In this document: positions 15,202 to 27,815 of the stretch, in pieces
Layout of the letters: each line of letters opens with the position of its first letter
Position numbering within the stretch: position 1 is the first letter of the stretch
Origin: Planctomycetota bacterium
GTDB lineage: Bacteria; Planctomycetota; UBA1135; GCA-002686595
DNA length: 39,928 nt
NCBI GenBank assembly: GCA_009691855.1
Contig: SIAI01000036.1
Coordinates: forward strand, 1-39,928
Direction: 5' to 3'
The notes under the pieces: generated by a model
What the model saw: the letters and a program-made list of their open reading frames with translations, nothing else
Databases searched by the model: none
Told to the model about the DNA's origin: nothing
Translations under genes and position numbers: made by a program

Positions 15202-16558
15202 CGGGGCGGATTCCTCGGCGGGCGAGGAACTCATCCTGCGATTCCGCGCACAGCGGATCCACCTCGACGGGATGGATTCCGCACTCGTCCGCGGGCGGCA
15301 GTGGCAAGCCGGCTGCCCGCACCCAGTTTGCGAACAGGCGGCACAGGTCTGCGCGACAGGAAGCCGGCGAGTCCTCTCCGCTCGCGTTCTTGACCGGGCT
15401 GAACTCCTCGCTGCGCTCGACCTCCAGCACCACCGAGGCCTCGCTGCGCGCCAGCGCGTCGAACACGAAGGTCTCGAACTTCACTCCGGGGCGCTCGACC
15501 GTGCGCCCGTCGGGATCGACGACCTTCATTTTCTTGCGCGCCAGGTGCCAGGGCAGCTGCAGGCCACCGCGGGTCAGACGCTCGAGGAAGTTCACCTCCA
15601 GCGCGTGCACGGCGATGTTCCCGGCGCGGAAGCGCAGCTCACCGCCGGGCTCGCGCGCGTCGCGCAGCTCGGCCGGGAGGTCGGAGTACTCGATGCAGGC
15701 CAGCTCGCCGTCCACCCGGCCCAGGACGCCGACCTTCTCGTTCGCGTTGCGCTTGACCACGACCTTGGAGGACATGCCCGCGCCGCTAGCAGCGTGCAGC
15801 CCCAGGAAGAGCTCGTCCGCAGGGCGCACCAGCGGGTTGTCGACCTGGAAGTACGACAGCTGGCGGAGCCCCCGCCGACGCATGTCGTCCAGGGCGCCCG
15901 AACTGGTCAGGCCCAGCAGGCATCCGCCGTGTCCGTTCGGTGCCAGGAACAGCGCGTCGGGCGCCGAGAACAGCATGCGGCCGTCCTCGTCGAGGGCGGG
16001 GAGCACGTCCTGGGCGAAGAAGAACACGTCGTCGTGAACGAGCCCGAAGTGGTCGTGCTGCGTGAAGAACGCGCGCGTGGCCGCGTCGTTCGCCGGGCTG
16101 GTCATCACGTACCACGGAATGCGCACGCCGTAGCGCAGCGCTGCGGCGGCCAGGCGATGCGCGTGGAACGCAAACAGCGGGGTCGCGCTGACGGGCCCGA
16201 TGGGATAGGCGCCCTTGGGCGCCTCGAAGCCCAGCCGCGACGCCTGGCCACCGGCCACGAGCACGAAGCCGACCTGACTGGCACGCAGCAGTTCGCGCCC
16301 GACTCCGCGCGCTTCTCGAGCGCGCGCGAGCTGGGCGTCGTCGCGGCGCAAGGGGAACAGCTCCGGCGGCTCGAAACGACGTGCGGTACTGGACACGGCG
16401 GGCTCGTGCAGCAAGCGCCCGAGCCGTTGCACGAGCGCGAAGTCGATGCGCAGTAGCTCGCCCTCCAGCCGCGCGCGCTTGCCCGGGTCCAGCCGCTGCA
16501 GCCGCTCCCAGGCATGGGCCTGATCCGCTTCGATGAGTTTTCGGCGCAGGTCGGACAT
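15170..16558 (-). CDS. UDPGP-family nucleotidyltransferase (UAP1-like UDP-GlcNAc pyrophosphorylase)
   Basis: The 462-residue product carries the family signature LVAGGQASRLGFEAPKGAYP (~100-119), matching the LxxGGQGTRLGxxxPKG nucleotide-binding loop. Other signs are VMTSPAND, the FFAQDVLPALDEDG block, LAPNGHGG, YFQVDNPLV (uridine and metal-binding Asp-Asn) and LPWHLARKKMKVVD. Eukaryotic UAP1 makes UDP-N-acetylglucosamine from UTP and GlcNAc-1-phosphate; several PVC-type bacteria carry such genes too. The sugar could also be glucose or galactosamine, since motifs do not separate these. Adjacent ddl and dapB suggest a peptidoglycan-precursor role. The bacterial enzyme normally doing this is GlmU. 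Confidence 0.88.
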   Translation of the reverse strand: MSDLRRKLIEADQAHAWERLQRLDPGKRARLEGELLRIDFALVQRLGRLLHEPAVSSTARRFEPPELFPLRRDDAQLARAREARGVGRELLRASQVGFVLVAGGQASRLGFEAPKGAYPIGPVSATPLFAFHAHRLAAAALRYGVRIPWYVMTSPANDAATRAFFTQHDHFGLVHDDVFFFAQDVLPALDEDGRMLFSAPDALFLAPNGHGGCLLGLTSSGALDDMRRRGLRQLSYFQVDNPLVRPADELFLGLHAASGAGMSSKVVVKRNANEKVGVLGRVDGELACIEYSDLPAELRDAREPGGELRFRAGNIAVHALEVNFLERLTRGGLQLPWHLARKKMKVVDPDGRTVERPGVKFETFVFDALARSEASVVLEVERSEEFSPVKNASGEDSPASCRADLCRLFANWVRAAGLPLPPADECGIHPVEVDPLCAESQDEFLARRGIRPDVRDSGHLYS

Positions 16559-16591
16559 GCCGCGGATTCCGTGCGCGTGCGCGCAGAACGC

Positions 16592-16960
16592 CTACTTTTG
16601 CGGCTTGTCGAGGTTGTGCGGCTTGTCCTGGGGCTGCGACTGCGATAGGGCCTCGAGGCTCGCGGCCAAGAGCTTCTCTAGCGCTTCGACGCGCCGCTCG
16701 AGCAGCACGTGGTGCTCGACGATCTTCTTCACCACCGGCGGCAGGATGGCCTCGCGCACGTAGCTCGAGATCATGCTGATGATCTCGGCTCGATTGGCGT
16801 CCGGGAGCTTGTTGAAGTGGAAGGTGTAGTGCTGCTGGAGCACGTCCTCCGTGATGTGCATGCACTCACGCGTGATGCTCTCCGCGTCCTTCTTGCGATG
16901 CGCGATCTGGAAGACGTCGCGCTTGTAGTCGTGCAGCAGTTCCTTGATCTGAGTTTGCAA
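16592..16960 (-). CDS. Coiled-coil protein of unknown function, 122 aa
   Basis: No family is recognised. The TTG at 16960 is preceded by AGGAG with a 7-base spacer, which decides the start. The product is almost wholly helical and charged: QTQIKELLHDYKRDVFQIAH, RKKDAESITRECMHITEDVL, SMISSYVREAILPPVVKKIV and HHVLLERRVEALEKLLAASL. The last helix has heptad leucines suitable for a coiled coil, and the tail is Gln/Pro-rich. It sits between fabF and the UAP gene on the same strand. A cytoplasmic structural or regulatory role is possible, but nothing in the sequence proves it. Confidence 0.65.
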   Translation of the reverse strand: MQTQIKELLHDYKRDVFQIAHRKKDAESITRECMHITEDVLQQHYTFHFNKLPDANRAEIISMISSYVREAILPPVVKKIVEHHVLLERRVEALEKLLAASLEALSQSQPQDKPHNLDKPQK

Positions 16961-17081
16961 CAGCGGGCTCCTGGTTGTCGGGGTTCGGGGCCGGGATTCG
17001 CCAATTCTAACCCGCGCCGCGTTGGGGCACAGGGGGCCGCGTGGCCCTTCCGGGGGGCGGGCGCGGGAGACTCGGGGGCGG

Positions 17082-18323
17082 CTAGCCCGGGCGCCCGATG
17101 CAGATCGAGATGTTGTGGCCGCCAAAGCCGAGCGAGTTGGAGAGCGCGTTTTGGATCGAAAGCTCGCGCGCGGCGCCTGGCACGTAGTCGAGATCGCACT
17201 CCGGGTCGGGCACCTCCAGGTTGCGGGTCGGGTGAACGCGGCCTTGGTGCACGGACAACGCCGTGGCCACCAGCTCGACCGCCGAGGAGGCGCCCAGGAG
17301 GTGCCCGATCATCGACTTGGTCGAGGAGACCGCGAGCTTGCGCGCGTGCTCGCCGAAGAACCGCTTCAGCGCCCGGGTCTCGATCGCGTCGTTGTACGGC
17401 GTCGAGGTGCCGTGCGCGTTCACGTAGTGCACCGTCTCCGGATCGATGCCGGCCATTTTGATCGCCAGGCGGAAGGCGCGTGCGGGGCCCGCGCCGTCTT
17501 CCTTGGGCGCGGTGATGTGGTAGGCGTCGTCGGTCGAACCGTAGCCTTTCACCTCGGCGTAGAAGCGTGCGCCGCGCTTCTTGGCGCGCTCGTACTCCTC
17601 GAAGATCAGGATCCCGGCGCCTTCGCCCATGACGAAGCCGTCGCGGTTCTTGTCGAACGGACGGCAGGCCAGTTCGGGCGCATCGTTGCGCGTCGAGAGC
17701 GCGCGCATGTTGGCGAAGCCCGAGACCGAAAGGCGCGTGGTGGCCGATTCGGCGCCGCCCGTCACTGCCACGTCGATCTCGCCCGTGCGGATGGCCTGGA
17801 AGGCCATGGCCATGGCGTGGCCCGAGGAAGCGCAGGCGCTGGAGGTCGTGAAGGCCGTACCCAGCAGACCGTGGCGGATCGCGACCTGGCCGCTGACGGC
17901 GTTGGCCATGATCTTCGGGATGAAGTGCGGCGAGACGCGCCGCGAGCCGCGTTCGAGCATCTCGGTGTGCTGCTCGACGATGCCGGTGATCCCGCCGATG
18001 CCAGTACCCACGATCGCGCCGTAGGCCTCACGAGCTTCCTCGCTCTCCTTGGCCGGGTCGAGTCCCGCATCCAGCAGGGCCTCCGCCGTGGCCTTGAGCG
18101 CGAACATCGTGAACGGGTCGAGCTTGCGGAACTCGGGTCCGGCGAAGAACTCCTCCGGGTTCCAGTCCACGCTGGCCGCGAAGCGCACGGGCAGGTCCTC
18201 GGTGGGGAAGTTCTTGATCAGCCTGACCCCGTTCTCGCCGGCCAGCATGCGCGGCCACGAGGTACGAACGTCCGGGCCCAGGGCGTTGACCGTCCCCAAG
18301 CCCGTGATGACGACTCGACGCAT
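17082..18323 (-). CDS. fabF: 3-oxoacyl-[acyl-carrier-protein] synthase II
   Basis: This condensing enzyme elongates acyl-ACP with malonyl-ACP. The 413-residue product shows the Cys-His-His triad: TTSSACASSGHA (Cys164), VNAHGTSTPYND (His304) and KSMIGHLLGASS (His341), and the ending LGFGGHN. The length is normal for KAS II. It follows acpP by 60 bases and is the last fatty-acid gene of the cluster rpmF-plsX-fabHDG-acpP-fabF, a classical bacterial arrangement. Its stop lies 121 bases from the start of the small coiled-coil gene. No fabZ or fabI is visible in the window, so dehydration and enoyl reduction are encoded elsewhere. Confidence 0.96.
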   Translation of the reverse strand: MRRVVITGLGTVNALGPDVRTSWPRMLAGENGVRLIKNFPTEDLPVRFAASVDWNPEEFFAGPEFRKLDPFTMFALKATAEALLDAGLDPAKESEEAREAYGAIVGTGIGGITGIVEQHTEMLERGSRRVSPHFIPKIMANAVSGQVAIRHGLLGTAFTTSSACASSGHAMAMAFQAIRTGEIDVAVTGGAESATTRLSVSGFANMRALSTRNDAPELACRPFDKNRDGFVMGEGAGILIFEEYERAKKRGARFYAEVKGYGSTDDAYHITAPKEDGAGPARAFRLAIKMAGIDPETVHYVNAHGTSTPYNDAIETRALKRFFGEHARKLAVSSTKSMIGHLLGASSAVELVATALSVHQGRVHPTRNLEVPDPECDLDYVPGAARELSIQNALSNSLGFGGHNISICIGRPG

Positions 18324-18383
18324 GGTGGCTTCGCTCGGTTGGCGCGGGAGCAGGGCGCCGCAGCGCGGACGCCCAGACGACCC

Positions 18384-18623
18384 TCAGGACTTCGACTTGA
18401 TGTACTCGACCGCCGCGCCGACGGTCTGGATCTTCTCGGCGTCCTCGTCGGGGATGGAGATCTCGAACTCGTCTTCGAATTCCATCACCAGCTCGACGGT
18501 GTCCAGCGAGTCCGCGCCCAGGTCGTTCACGAACGAGGTCTCGTTGGTGATCTTGTCCGGGGACGTGCCCATCTGATTGCAGACGATGCGCTTGACGCGC
18601 TCCTCGATCGAAGGGTTCGTCAT
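18384..18623 (-). CDS. acpP: Acyl carrier protein
   Basis: The product is 79 residues from the ATG at 18623 ([14 protein letters not shown]). An ATG at 18644 would add seven residues and has no ribosome-binding site. The phosphopantetheine attachment serine is in [18 protein letters not shown] (DSL motif), and the rest is the acidic four-helix ACP pattern ([14 protein letters not shown]). It carries growing fatty-acyl chains as thioesters in the cytoplasm. Like most acpP genes it is very acidic. It lies between fabG and fabF, 57 bases from the fabG stop. Confidence 0.95.
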   Translation of the reverse strand: MTNPSIEERVKRIVCNQMGTSPDKITNETSFVNDLGADSLDTVELVMEFEDEFEISIPDEDAEKIQTVGAAVEYIKSKS

Positions 18624-18680
18624 TGTCTTCGTGTTGGGTTCCATCTGGGGGGGTGGAGCTGTGCTCCGGCTCCTTAGTCC

Positions 18681-19457
18681 TTAGAGAGAGAGTCCGCCGT
18701 CGACCACCAGGGTCTGGCCCGTGACGTAGGCGCCACCGGGCCCCACCAGGTAGTCGACCGCGAGCGCGATCTCTTCGGGGGTTCCGATTCTCTTCAACGG
18801 GATGGAGGAAGCCAACTCCTGGGCGGCAGTCTCCCCCATCTGTGCGGTCATGTCGGTTTGGATGAAGCCCGGCGCGATGGCGTTCACGCACACGCCGCGC
18901 GAGGCGAGTTCCTTGGCGACCGAGCGTGTCAGGCCGAGCAACCCGGCCTTGCTGGCGGCGTAGTTCGACTGCCCGGCGTTGCCCATCAGGCCCACCACCG
19001 AGGAGATGTTGACGATGCGCCCGCGCGACTTCATCAGCGAGCGCGCTGCGGCGCGCGAGAAGTTCCAGGCGCCCTTGAGGTTGACCGCGATCACGCGGTC
19101 GAAGTCCTCTTCGCTCATGCGCAGCAAGAGCTGGTCGCGCGTCAGGCCGGCATTGTTGACCAGCACGTAGGGTTCGCCCAGCTCCTTGTGGATCTTCTCG
19201 ACGAGCTCCCCCACGGCCTTCGTGTTGGAGACATCCACACCCATGGCCACGGCCGTCGCGCCGGCGGCCTGGCAGCGCGCCACGGTCTCGGCGCAGTTCT
19301 TGGCCTCGGTGGCGACACACGCCAGCTTGGCTCCGCGCAACGCCAAGCGCTCGGCTATGGCCTTGCCGATGCCGCGCGAGGCGCCGGTCACGATCGCCAC
19401 CTTGCCGTCGAGGAAGCGCTCGCCCGCCGCTGCGGGAACAGGAGCAGGGGTGCTCAT
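18681..19457 (-). CDS. fabG: 3-oxoacyl-[acyl-carrier-protein] reductase
   Basis: This short-chain dehydrogenase reduces 3-oxoacyl-ACP with NADPH. The 258-residue product shows the cofactor motif GASRGIG (25-31), the structural NNAG (101-104) and the catalytic Ser153, Tyr166 and Lys170 in ISSVVG and YAASK. It carries a ~15-residue Ala/Pro-rich N-terminal extension (STPAPVPAAAG) that is unusual for FabG and probably disordered. Adjacent to fabD and acpP, it is the housekeeping copy for fatty-acid synthesis rather than one of the many other SDR enzymes. Confidence 0.95.
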   Translation of the reverse strand: MSTPAPVPAAAGERFLDGKVAIVTGASRGIGKAIAERLALRGAKLACVATEAKNCAETVARCQAAGATAVAMGVDVSNTKAVGELVEKIHKELGEPYVLVNNAGLTRDQLLLRMSEEDFDRVIAVNLKGAWNFSRAAARSLMKSRGRIVNISSVVGLMGNAGQSNYAASKAGLLGLTRSVAKELASRGVCVNAIAPGFIQTDMTAQMGETAAQELASSIPLKRIGTPEEIALAVDYLVGPGGAYVTGQTLVVDGGLSL

Positions 19458-19506
19458 CCCGGGCGGACTATAGCCATGCCCCGGGGGGGCTGCAACCGAG
19501 CCGCTC

Positions 19507-20454
19507 TCACGGCGAGGCTCCAGGGCTGAGCTCCAGATCGGCCGGCTTCTCGACGCTGCGCAGGCGCGGCACGCTTGCGGAGTCCTTGGCGATGCGGCGC
19601 ATCAGGCCGCACAGGACGCTTCCGGGCCCGGGTTCGAGCACCGCATCGATGCCGGAAGCGAGCGCGTGGCGCATCGAGCGCTCCCACAACACGCTCGAAC
19701 ACACCTGGCGTGCCAGGGCAGCCTTGATCTCGTCCGGATCCGAGAGCGGCGCGCCCGTGACGTTGCTCAGGAAGGGGATGCGCGGAGCCTTGACCTCGAC
19801 CTCGGCCAGGGCTCGTTCCAGGCGCTGGGCCGCCGAGCGCATGCATTCCGAGTGGAAACCGCCGGCCACGCTCAGGCGCACCGCGCGCTTCACGCCGTGC
19901 TGCGCGGCCACGGCTTCGAGCGCGTCCAGGGCAGCGAGCTCGCCCGAGAGCACGATCTGCCCCGGCGCATTGAGGTTGGCTACGGCGCAGATGCCGCGCG
20001 TGCGCCCGACCGCGGCCAGGGCCTCGGCCTGTTCGGGGGTCGCGCCCATGAGACTGGTCATCGAGCTCTTGACGCGCTCGCTGGCCTCCTGCATCGCCTC
20101 GCCGCGCAAGCGCACCAGGCGCACAGCGTCGTCGAAATCGAGCGCGCCCGCGTACCACAGCGCGGTGTACTCGCCCAGCGAGAGTCCGGCGGTGAGCGCG
20201 GTCTTGGACGGGGCGTGGCCGCGCTCCGCCAGCACGCCCAGGATCGCCGCGCTGGTGGTGAGGATGCCCGGCTGAGCGATGTCGGTGCGGTGCACCTCGT
20301 CGCCGCGCTCCCAGCACGCCGCGCGCAGCGGGAAGCCGAGCACGCGCTCGGCACGCTCGAACAGACGCGCGGCGCTGGGGAAGGCCTCGACCCAGTCCTT
20401 GCCCATGCCCGGAAATTGTGCGCCTTGCCCGGGAAACAGAACCGCCTCGCCCAT
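19507..20454 (-). CDS. fabD: Malonyl-CoA--[acyl-carrier-protein] transacylase
   Basis: FabD moves malonyl from CoA to ACP. The 315-residue product has LFPGQGAQ at residues 6-13, the active-site serine in TAGLSLGEYTALW (Ser92), a conserved Arg in VRLRGEAM, and the catalytic histidine in VAGGFHSECM. The usual GHSLGE is GLSLGE here, a known variation among bacteria but worth noting. The ATG at 20454 is preceded by GGAGGAGA, which supports the start. It sits 16 bases after fabH and is followed by fabG. Confidence 0.95.
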   Translation of the reverse strand: MGEAVLFPGQGAQFPGMGKDWVEAFPSAARLFERAERVLGFPLRAACWERGDEVHRTDIAQPGILTTSAAILGVLAERGHAPSKTALTAGLSLGEYTALWYAGALDFDDAVRLVRLRGEAMQEASERVKSSMTSLMGATPEQAEALAAVGRTRGICAVANLNAPGQIVLSGELAALDALEAVAAQHGVKRAVRLSVAGGFHSECMRSAAQRLERALAEVEVKAPRIPFLSNVTGAPLSDPDEIKAALARQVCSSVLWERSMRHALASGIDAVLEPGPGSVLCGLMRRIAKDSASVPRLRSVEKPADLELSPGASP

Positions 20455-20470
20455 CGCCGTGTCTCCTCCG

Positions 20471-21460
20471 CTACCAGCGGATGAGTGTTCCGCCCCAGGT
20501 CAGGCCGGCGCCGAAGGCCACCAGCACCACCAGCTTGCCCTTCTCGATGCGGCCCGCGCGCAGGGCTTCGTCCAGGGCCAGGGGCACGGTCGCGGCCGAG
20601 CTGTTGCCGTACTTCTCGATGTTGACCACGACCTTCTCGGGCGGGATCTCGATGCGCTCCAGCGCGGCCTCGATGATGCGCTTGTTCACCTGGTGCGGCA
20701 CGACCACCGCGATGTCGTCAGGCGAGTAGCCCTCCATCATCTTGCGCACCATCTCGCCCATGTACGTGACCGCGAAGCGAAACACGTCGCGGCCGCGCAT
20801 GCGGATGTAGTGCTCGCCCGCCTCGAGCGTCTCCTTGGTGGGCGGCTTGCGAGACCCGCCGGCCTTCATGTGGATGAAGTCGTAGCCCTTGCCGTCTGCG
20901 CCGAGCGTGGTGCGCAGGATCTCGCCCTGCCCGCACTCGTCGTGCGGTGTGAGCACGGCCGCGCCGGCCGCGTCGCCGAAGATGATGCACGAGCTGCGGT
21001 CGGTGAAGTCCACGAAGCTGGTGAGCTTCTCGGCTCCGATCACCAGCACGCGCCGCGCGCGGCCGGCGGCCACGAAGGCCTCGCCGGTGTGCAGCGCAGT
21101 CAGGAAGCCGGTACAGGCCGCGTTGCAGTCGAAGGCGCCGGCGTTGACCGCGCCCAGGCGATCCTGCACCAGGCACGCGGTCGCGGGCAGCAGGTAGTCG
21201 GGGGTGAGCGTGCCGAGGATGATCAGGTCGAGTTCCTCGGGCTTGACCCCGGCCGCCTCGAGCGCGCGCTTGCCGGCCTCGACCGCCAGGTCGGAGGTGG
21301 CCTGATCGTCGGCCGCGAAGCGCCGCTCCTGGATGCCGGTGCGCTGGACGATCCACTCGTCCGAGGTGTCGATGCGCTTCTCGAACCAGGAGTTGGGGAC
21401 GACGCGCTCGGGGACGTACGAGCCGGTCCCGGCGATGCCGACGGATATCCTGGAGGCCAT
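20471..21460 (-). CDS. fabH: 3-oxoacyl-[acyl-carrier-protein] synthase III
   Basis: FabH starts fatty-acid synthesis by condensing acetyl-CoA (or a branched starter) with malonyl-ACP. The 329-residue product has the Cys-His-Asn triad: FDCNAACTGFLTALHTGEAF (Cys116), VVPHQVNKRII (His256) and KYGNSSAAT (Asn286). It ends LTWGGTLIRW, the usual FabH terminus. It follows plsX by 216 bases and precedes fabD by 16. Chain-starter preference cannot be read from the sequence. Confidence 0.96.
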   Translation of the reverse strand: MASRISVGIAGTGSYVPERVVPNSWFEKRIDTSDEWIVQRTGIQERRFAADDQATSDLAVEAGKRALEAAGVKPEELDLIILGTLTPDYLLPATACLVQDRLGAVNAGAFDCNAACTGFLTALHTGEAFVAAGRARRVLVIGAEKLTSFVDFTDRSSCIIFGDAAGAAVLTPHDECGQGEILRTTLGADGKGYDFIHMKAGGSRKPPTKETLEAGEHYIRMRGRDVFRFAVTYMGEMVRKMMEGYSPDDIAVVVPHQVNKRIIEAALERIEIPPEKVVVNIEKYGNSSAATVPLALDEALRAGRIEKGKLVVLVAFGAGLTWGGTLIRW

Positions 21461-21675
21461 GCTGGGGAGGAGAGCCGCGCGTGTTGCGTGCGCGGAGCAG
21501 GAAGCCTACGGGTCCGGTCGGATTTCGCAACGATCCGCGCGCGAATCCCCCCTCCGCTGCAGAGGCCCGGGAAGGTGTGAGCGGTTTCGCGCGCGCAACC
21601 GCCTCACCGGGCGGGCCCAGGGCGCCACGCGCGCCCCAGCTCGCTGGACCTCGCGCGGCGCCGCCGCGCACGCGC

Positions 21676-22683
21676 TCAGGAGCGGCTCGGAGCCGCGAGT
21701 CCGCGACCGATGTTCTCGATCACGCCCGAGTCCGCGACGCGCACGCCCAGGGCGATCGCGTTGGCCACGGCCTTCTCGTCCGAACGCCCGTGGCCGATGA
21801 TCACCACGCCGTTCACGCCCAGCAGCAGCGCGCCGCCGTAGCTCTTGTAGTCGATGGCGGACTTGAGCTTGCCGAGCGCTTCGTCGCCGGCCGCCGCGCC
21901 GCTCTTCTTCAGCTCGCCCACGATCTTGCCCATGAAGAAGGCCGCGAACTGCTCCAGCAGCTTGAGGATCACGTTGCCGGTGAAGCCGTCGGTCACGACC
22001 ACGTCGCACACGCCGCGGAAGATGTCGCCGCCCTCGACGTTGCCGACGAACTCGAGGCCGCTCTGTTCCAGCAGCTCGTAGGCTTCTTTGAGCAGCTCGG
22101 TGCCTTTGCCCTTCTCTTCGCCGACGTTCAGCAGGCCGATGCGCGGTTTGGCCTGCGCGAGACAGCTCTGCGCGTAGACGCTGCCCATCGCGGCGTACTG
22201 CAGCAGGTGGTCAGCCTTGGGCGCGATGTTCGCGCCCATGTCGAGGATCGTGATCGGCTGCCCGGTGAGGTTGAGAGTGACGGCGATGCCCGCTCGGCGC
22301 ACACCCGGGATCGTGCCCAGGGCCAGGGTCGCGGCGCCCACGCAGGCGCCGGTGTTGCCCATCCCGATCACCGCGCTGGCGCGGCCTTCCTTCACGGCCT
22401 TCACGCAGCGCATGATCGAGCTGTCGGGCTTGCCGCGCAGCGCCTGGGCCGGCGAGTCGCCCATCTCGATCACCTGCGAGGCGTGCTCGAGCTGGAAGCC
22501 TGGATCGCCGCCGAGCTCCTTCAGCTGCGCCTCCATGCGCGGCTTGTCGCCTACCAGCAACAGGCGCTCGGGCGCGACGCGGCTCGCGCTCTTCGGCGAG
22601 CAAGCGAGCAGCGCGCCCTTGAGGGTCGCTTCGGGAGCGTCGTCGCCCCCCATCACGTCGAGGGCGATCAGGCGGCCTACCAT
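21676..22683 (-). CDS. plsX: Phosphate acyltransferase PlsX
   Basis: PlsX converts acyl-ACP to acyl-phosphate for phospholipid synthesis. The 335-residue product begins MVGRLIALDVMGGDDAPEAT, the invariant PlsX opening, and has SVIGMGNTGACVGAATLALG, IDMGAN-like ILDMGANIAPKADHLLQYA, GLLNVGEEKGKGTEL and CDVVVTDGFTGNVILKLLE. The ATG at 22683 is chosen over an upstream in-frame ATG (22755) that would overlap rpmF; it has a GGAGTGA ribosome-binding site. The gene order rpmF-plsX-fabH is conserved in many bacteria. Confidence 0.95.
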   Translation of the reverse strand: MVGRLIALDVMGGDDAPEATLKGALLACSPKSASRVAPERLLLVGDKPRMEAQLKELGGDPGFQLEHASQVIEMGDSPAQALRGKPDSSIMRCVKAVKEGRASAVIGMGNTGACVGAATLALGTIPGVRRAGIAVTLNLTGQPITILDMGANIAPKADHLLQYAAMGSVYAQSCLAQAKPRIGLLNVGEEKGKGTELLKEAYELLEQSGLEFVGNVEGGDIFRGVCDVVVTDGFTGNVILKLLEQFAAFFMGKIVGELKKSGAAAGDEALGKLKSAIDYKSYGGALLLGVNGVVIIGHGRSDEKAVANAIALGVRVADSGVIENIGRGLAAPSRS

Positions 22684-22708
22684 GGGCTCGTCACTCCGCG
22701 CCGGGTGG

Positions 22709-22915
22709 CTAGAAGTCTTCCTTCTTGAGGACTTCCGTGCCCTTCTTGTCGGCACCCTTCTCGAAGCCGTAGTAGCCGCAGTTGTCGCACACGCGGTGCG
22801 ACTTCACCGGCGCGCTGCAACGGCTGCAGTGGTTGGGCCGGTAGGGCTTGAGGGCCAGGTGCGAACGGCGTTCGCCCTGACGGGCCCTGGATGTGCGGCG
22901 CTTGGGATTGGGCAT
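22709..22915 (-). CDS. rpmF: 50S ribosomal protein L32
   Basis: The 68-residue product opens MPNPKRRTSRARQGERRSH, the typical L32 start, and carries the two zinc-binding pairs CSRC and CDNC (zinc-ribbon form). The tail GTEVLKKEDF is acidic/basic and a little longer than in E. coli. It is followed by plsX, as in many bacteria. The YceD-type gene (DUF177) that often precedes rpmF is absent; instead alaS lies 138 bases upstream. Confidence 0.95.
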   Translation of the reverse strand: MPNPKRRTSRARQGERRSHLALKPYRPNHCSRCSAPVKSHRVCDNCGYYGFEKGADKKGTEVLKKEDF

Positions 22916-23052
22916 GGGAGACTCGCAGGGGCTCGGGGCTGGGCTCCGGAGGGAGCTTCGCGGCCGATTGTGAAGCGCGGGATGCTACGCAGGGGCCCGC
23001 GAGGTGTCAACGCGGCTTCGGTCCGGAACGGCCCGAAGCCGCGCAGCGCTCC

Positions 23053-25743
<2,691 letters not shown>

Positions 25744-25840
25744 GGGGCGGGCTCGCGGCCGGGCGGCGAACGGGCCACCCGGCCGGGAACGAGCGCAGCA
25801 TGATAGGGACGCGGGCGAGCCGTCCCAACCCCGCGGGCCG

Positions 25841-27100
<1,260 letters not shown>

Positions 27101-27224
27101 GGTGGTCGAACGGGGTTGGATGCGAGCGCGCGCTGCGCTCGGTCGAGCGAATGGATGGACCCCCCATGCGGAGCTTGGCAAATCGCGCGGGGCAAGCCAA
27201 GGACGCGCCGCGCGTTGGAGGGTT

Positions 27225-27815
27225 TCAGGCCGGACGCAGAAAAGGGAGTCGCGCCAGGGGCTCGTAGCGGTTGCCGCCCGCGGCCGGCACGGATTCGAAC
27301 AGGAGCGCCGCGTCGCTCGCGAAGGGCTCGCTCCAGCGCAGGCGCAGGAAGGCCTCCGGGACCCGCACGCGGTCTGCCCGCGGGCGGGCGACCGTCACGT
27401 GCGCGCGGAACGGACCCTCCTCGACGCGCGTGTCCACGCCGGCCTGCTCCAGGGCCGCGAGCAGCGTCGATCGCACCCCGGCCAGGCGTCCCGGCACCGC
27501 GCGTTCTTCGACCCCCACCCACAGGACCCGCGGCCGGTCCAGGTTGGGGAAGCCCCCCACCCCACCCAGGGCAAGCTCCGGCGGCGCACAGGTCGCCAGC
27601 GCGGGGCCGAGCGCGGCGCCGAGCTCCTCCAGCCATTGGCGTGGACATGGCCCCAGGAAGAAGAGCGTCAGGTGCAACCCCGTGGGCTGCGGCAGCTTCC
27701 AATCCCGATCGGCCGCGCCCCCCAGGGCCTCGCGCACTTCGCCCGCCACGCGCGCACCCAACTCGGCTCCGAGCGGCAACGCGAGGAACGCGCGCGCGCG
27801 GCCCGTCGCGTTCAA
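27225..27815 (-). CDS. thpR: RNA 2',3'-cyclic phosphodiesterase (2'-5' RNA ligase family)
   Basis: The 196-residue product has the two HxT motifs of the 2H phosphoesterase superfamily: [10 protein letters not shown] (~residues 49-58) and [11 protein letters not shown] (~137-147), spaced as in ThpR/LigT. The opening [12 protein letters not shown] fits the family. Members hydrolyse 2',3'-cyclic phosphates in RNA ends; the physiological role is uncertain. The start is a TTG at 27815, overlapping the stop of the sugar-kinase gene by four bases (TTGA), and no ATG is available in range. Coupled translation is likely. Confidence 0.85.
   Translation of the reverse strand: MNATGRARAFLALPLGAELGARVAGEVREALGGAADRDWKLPQPTGLHLTLFFLGPCPRQWLEELGAALGPALATCAPPELALGGVGGFPNLDRPRVLWVGVEERAVPGRLAGVRSTLLAALEQAGVDTRVEEGPFRAHVTVARPRADRVRVPEAFLRLRWSEPFASDAALLFESVPAAGGNRYEPLARLPFLRPA

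Noticed and set aside
18384..18644. acpP start at the ATG at 18644
   Set aside because: No ribosome-binding site precedes it, and the extra seven residues lie outside the usual ACP length; the ATG at 18623 is preferred, though the longer form is possible.
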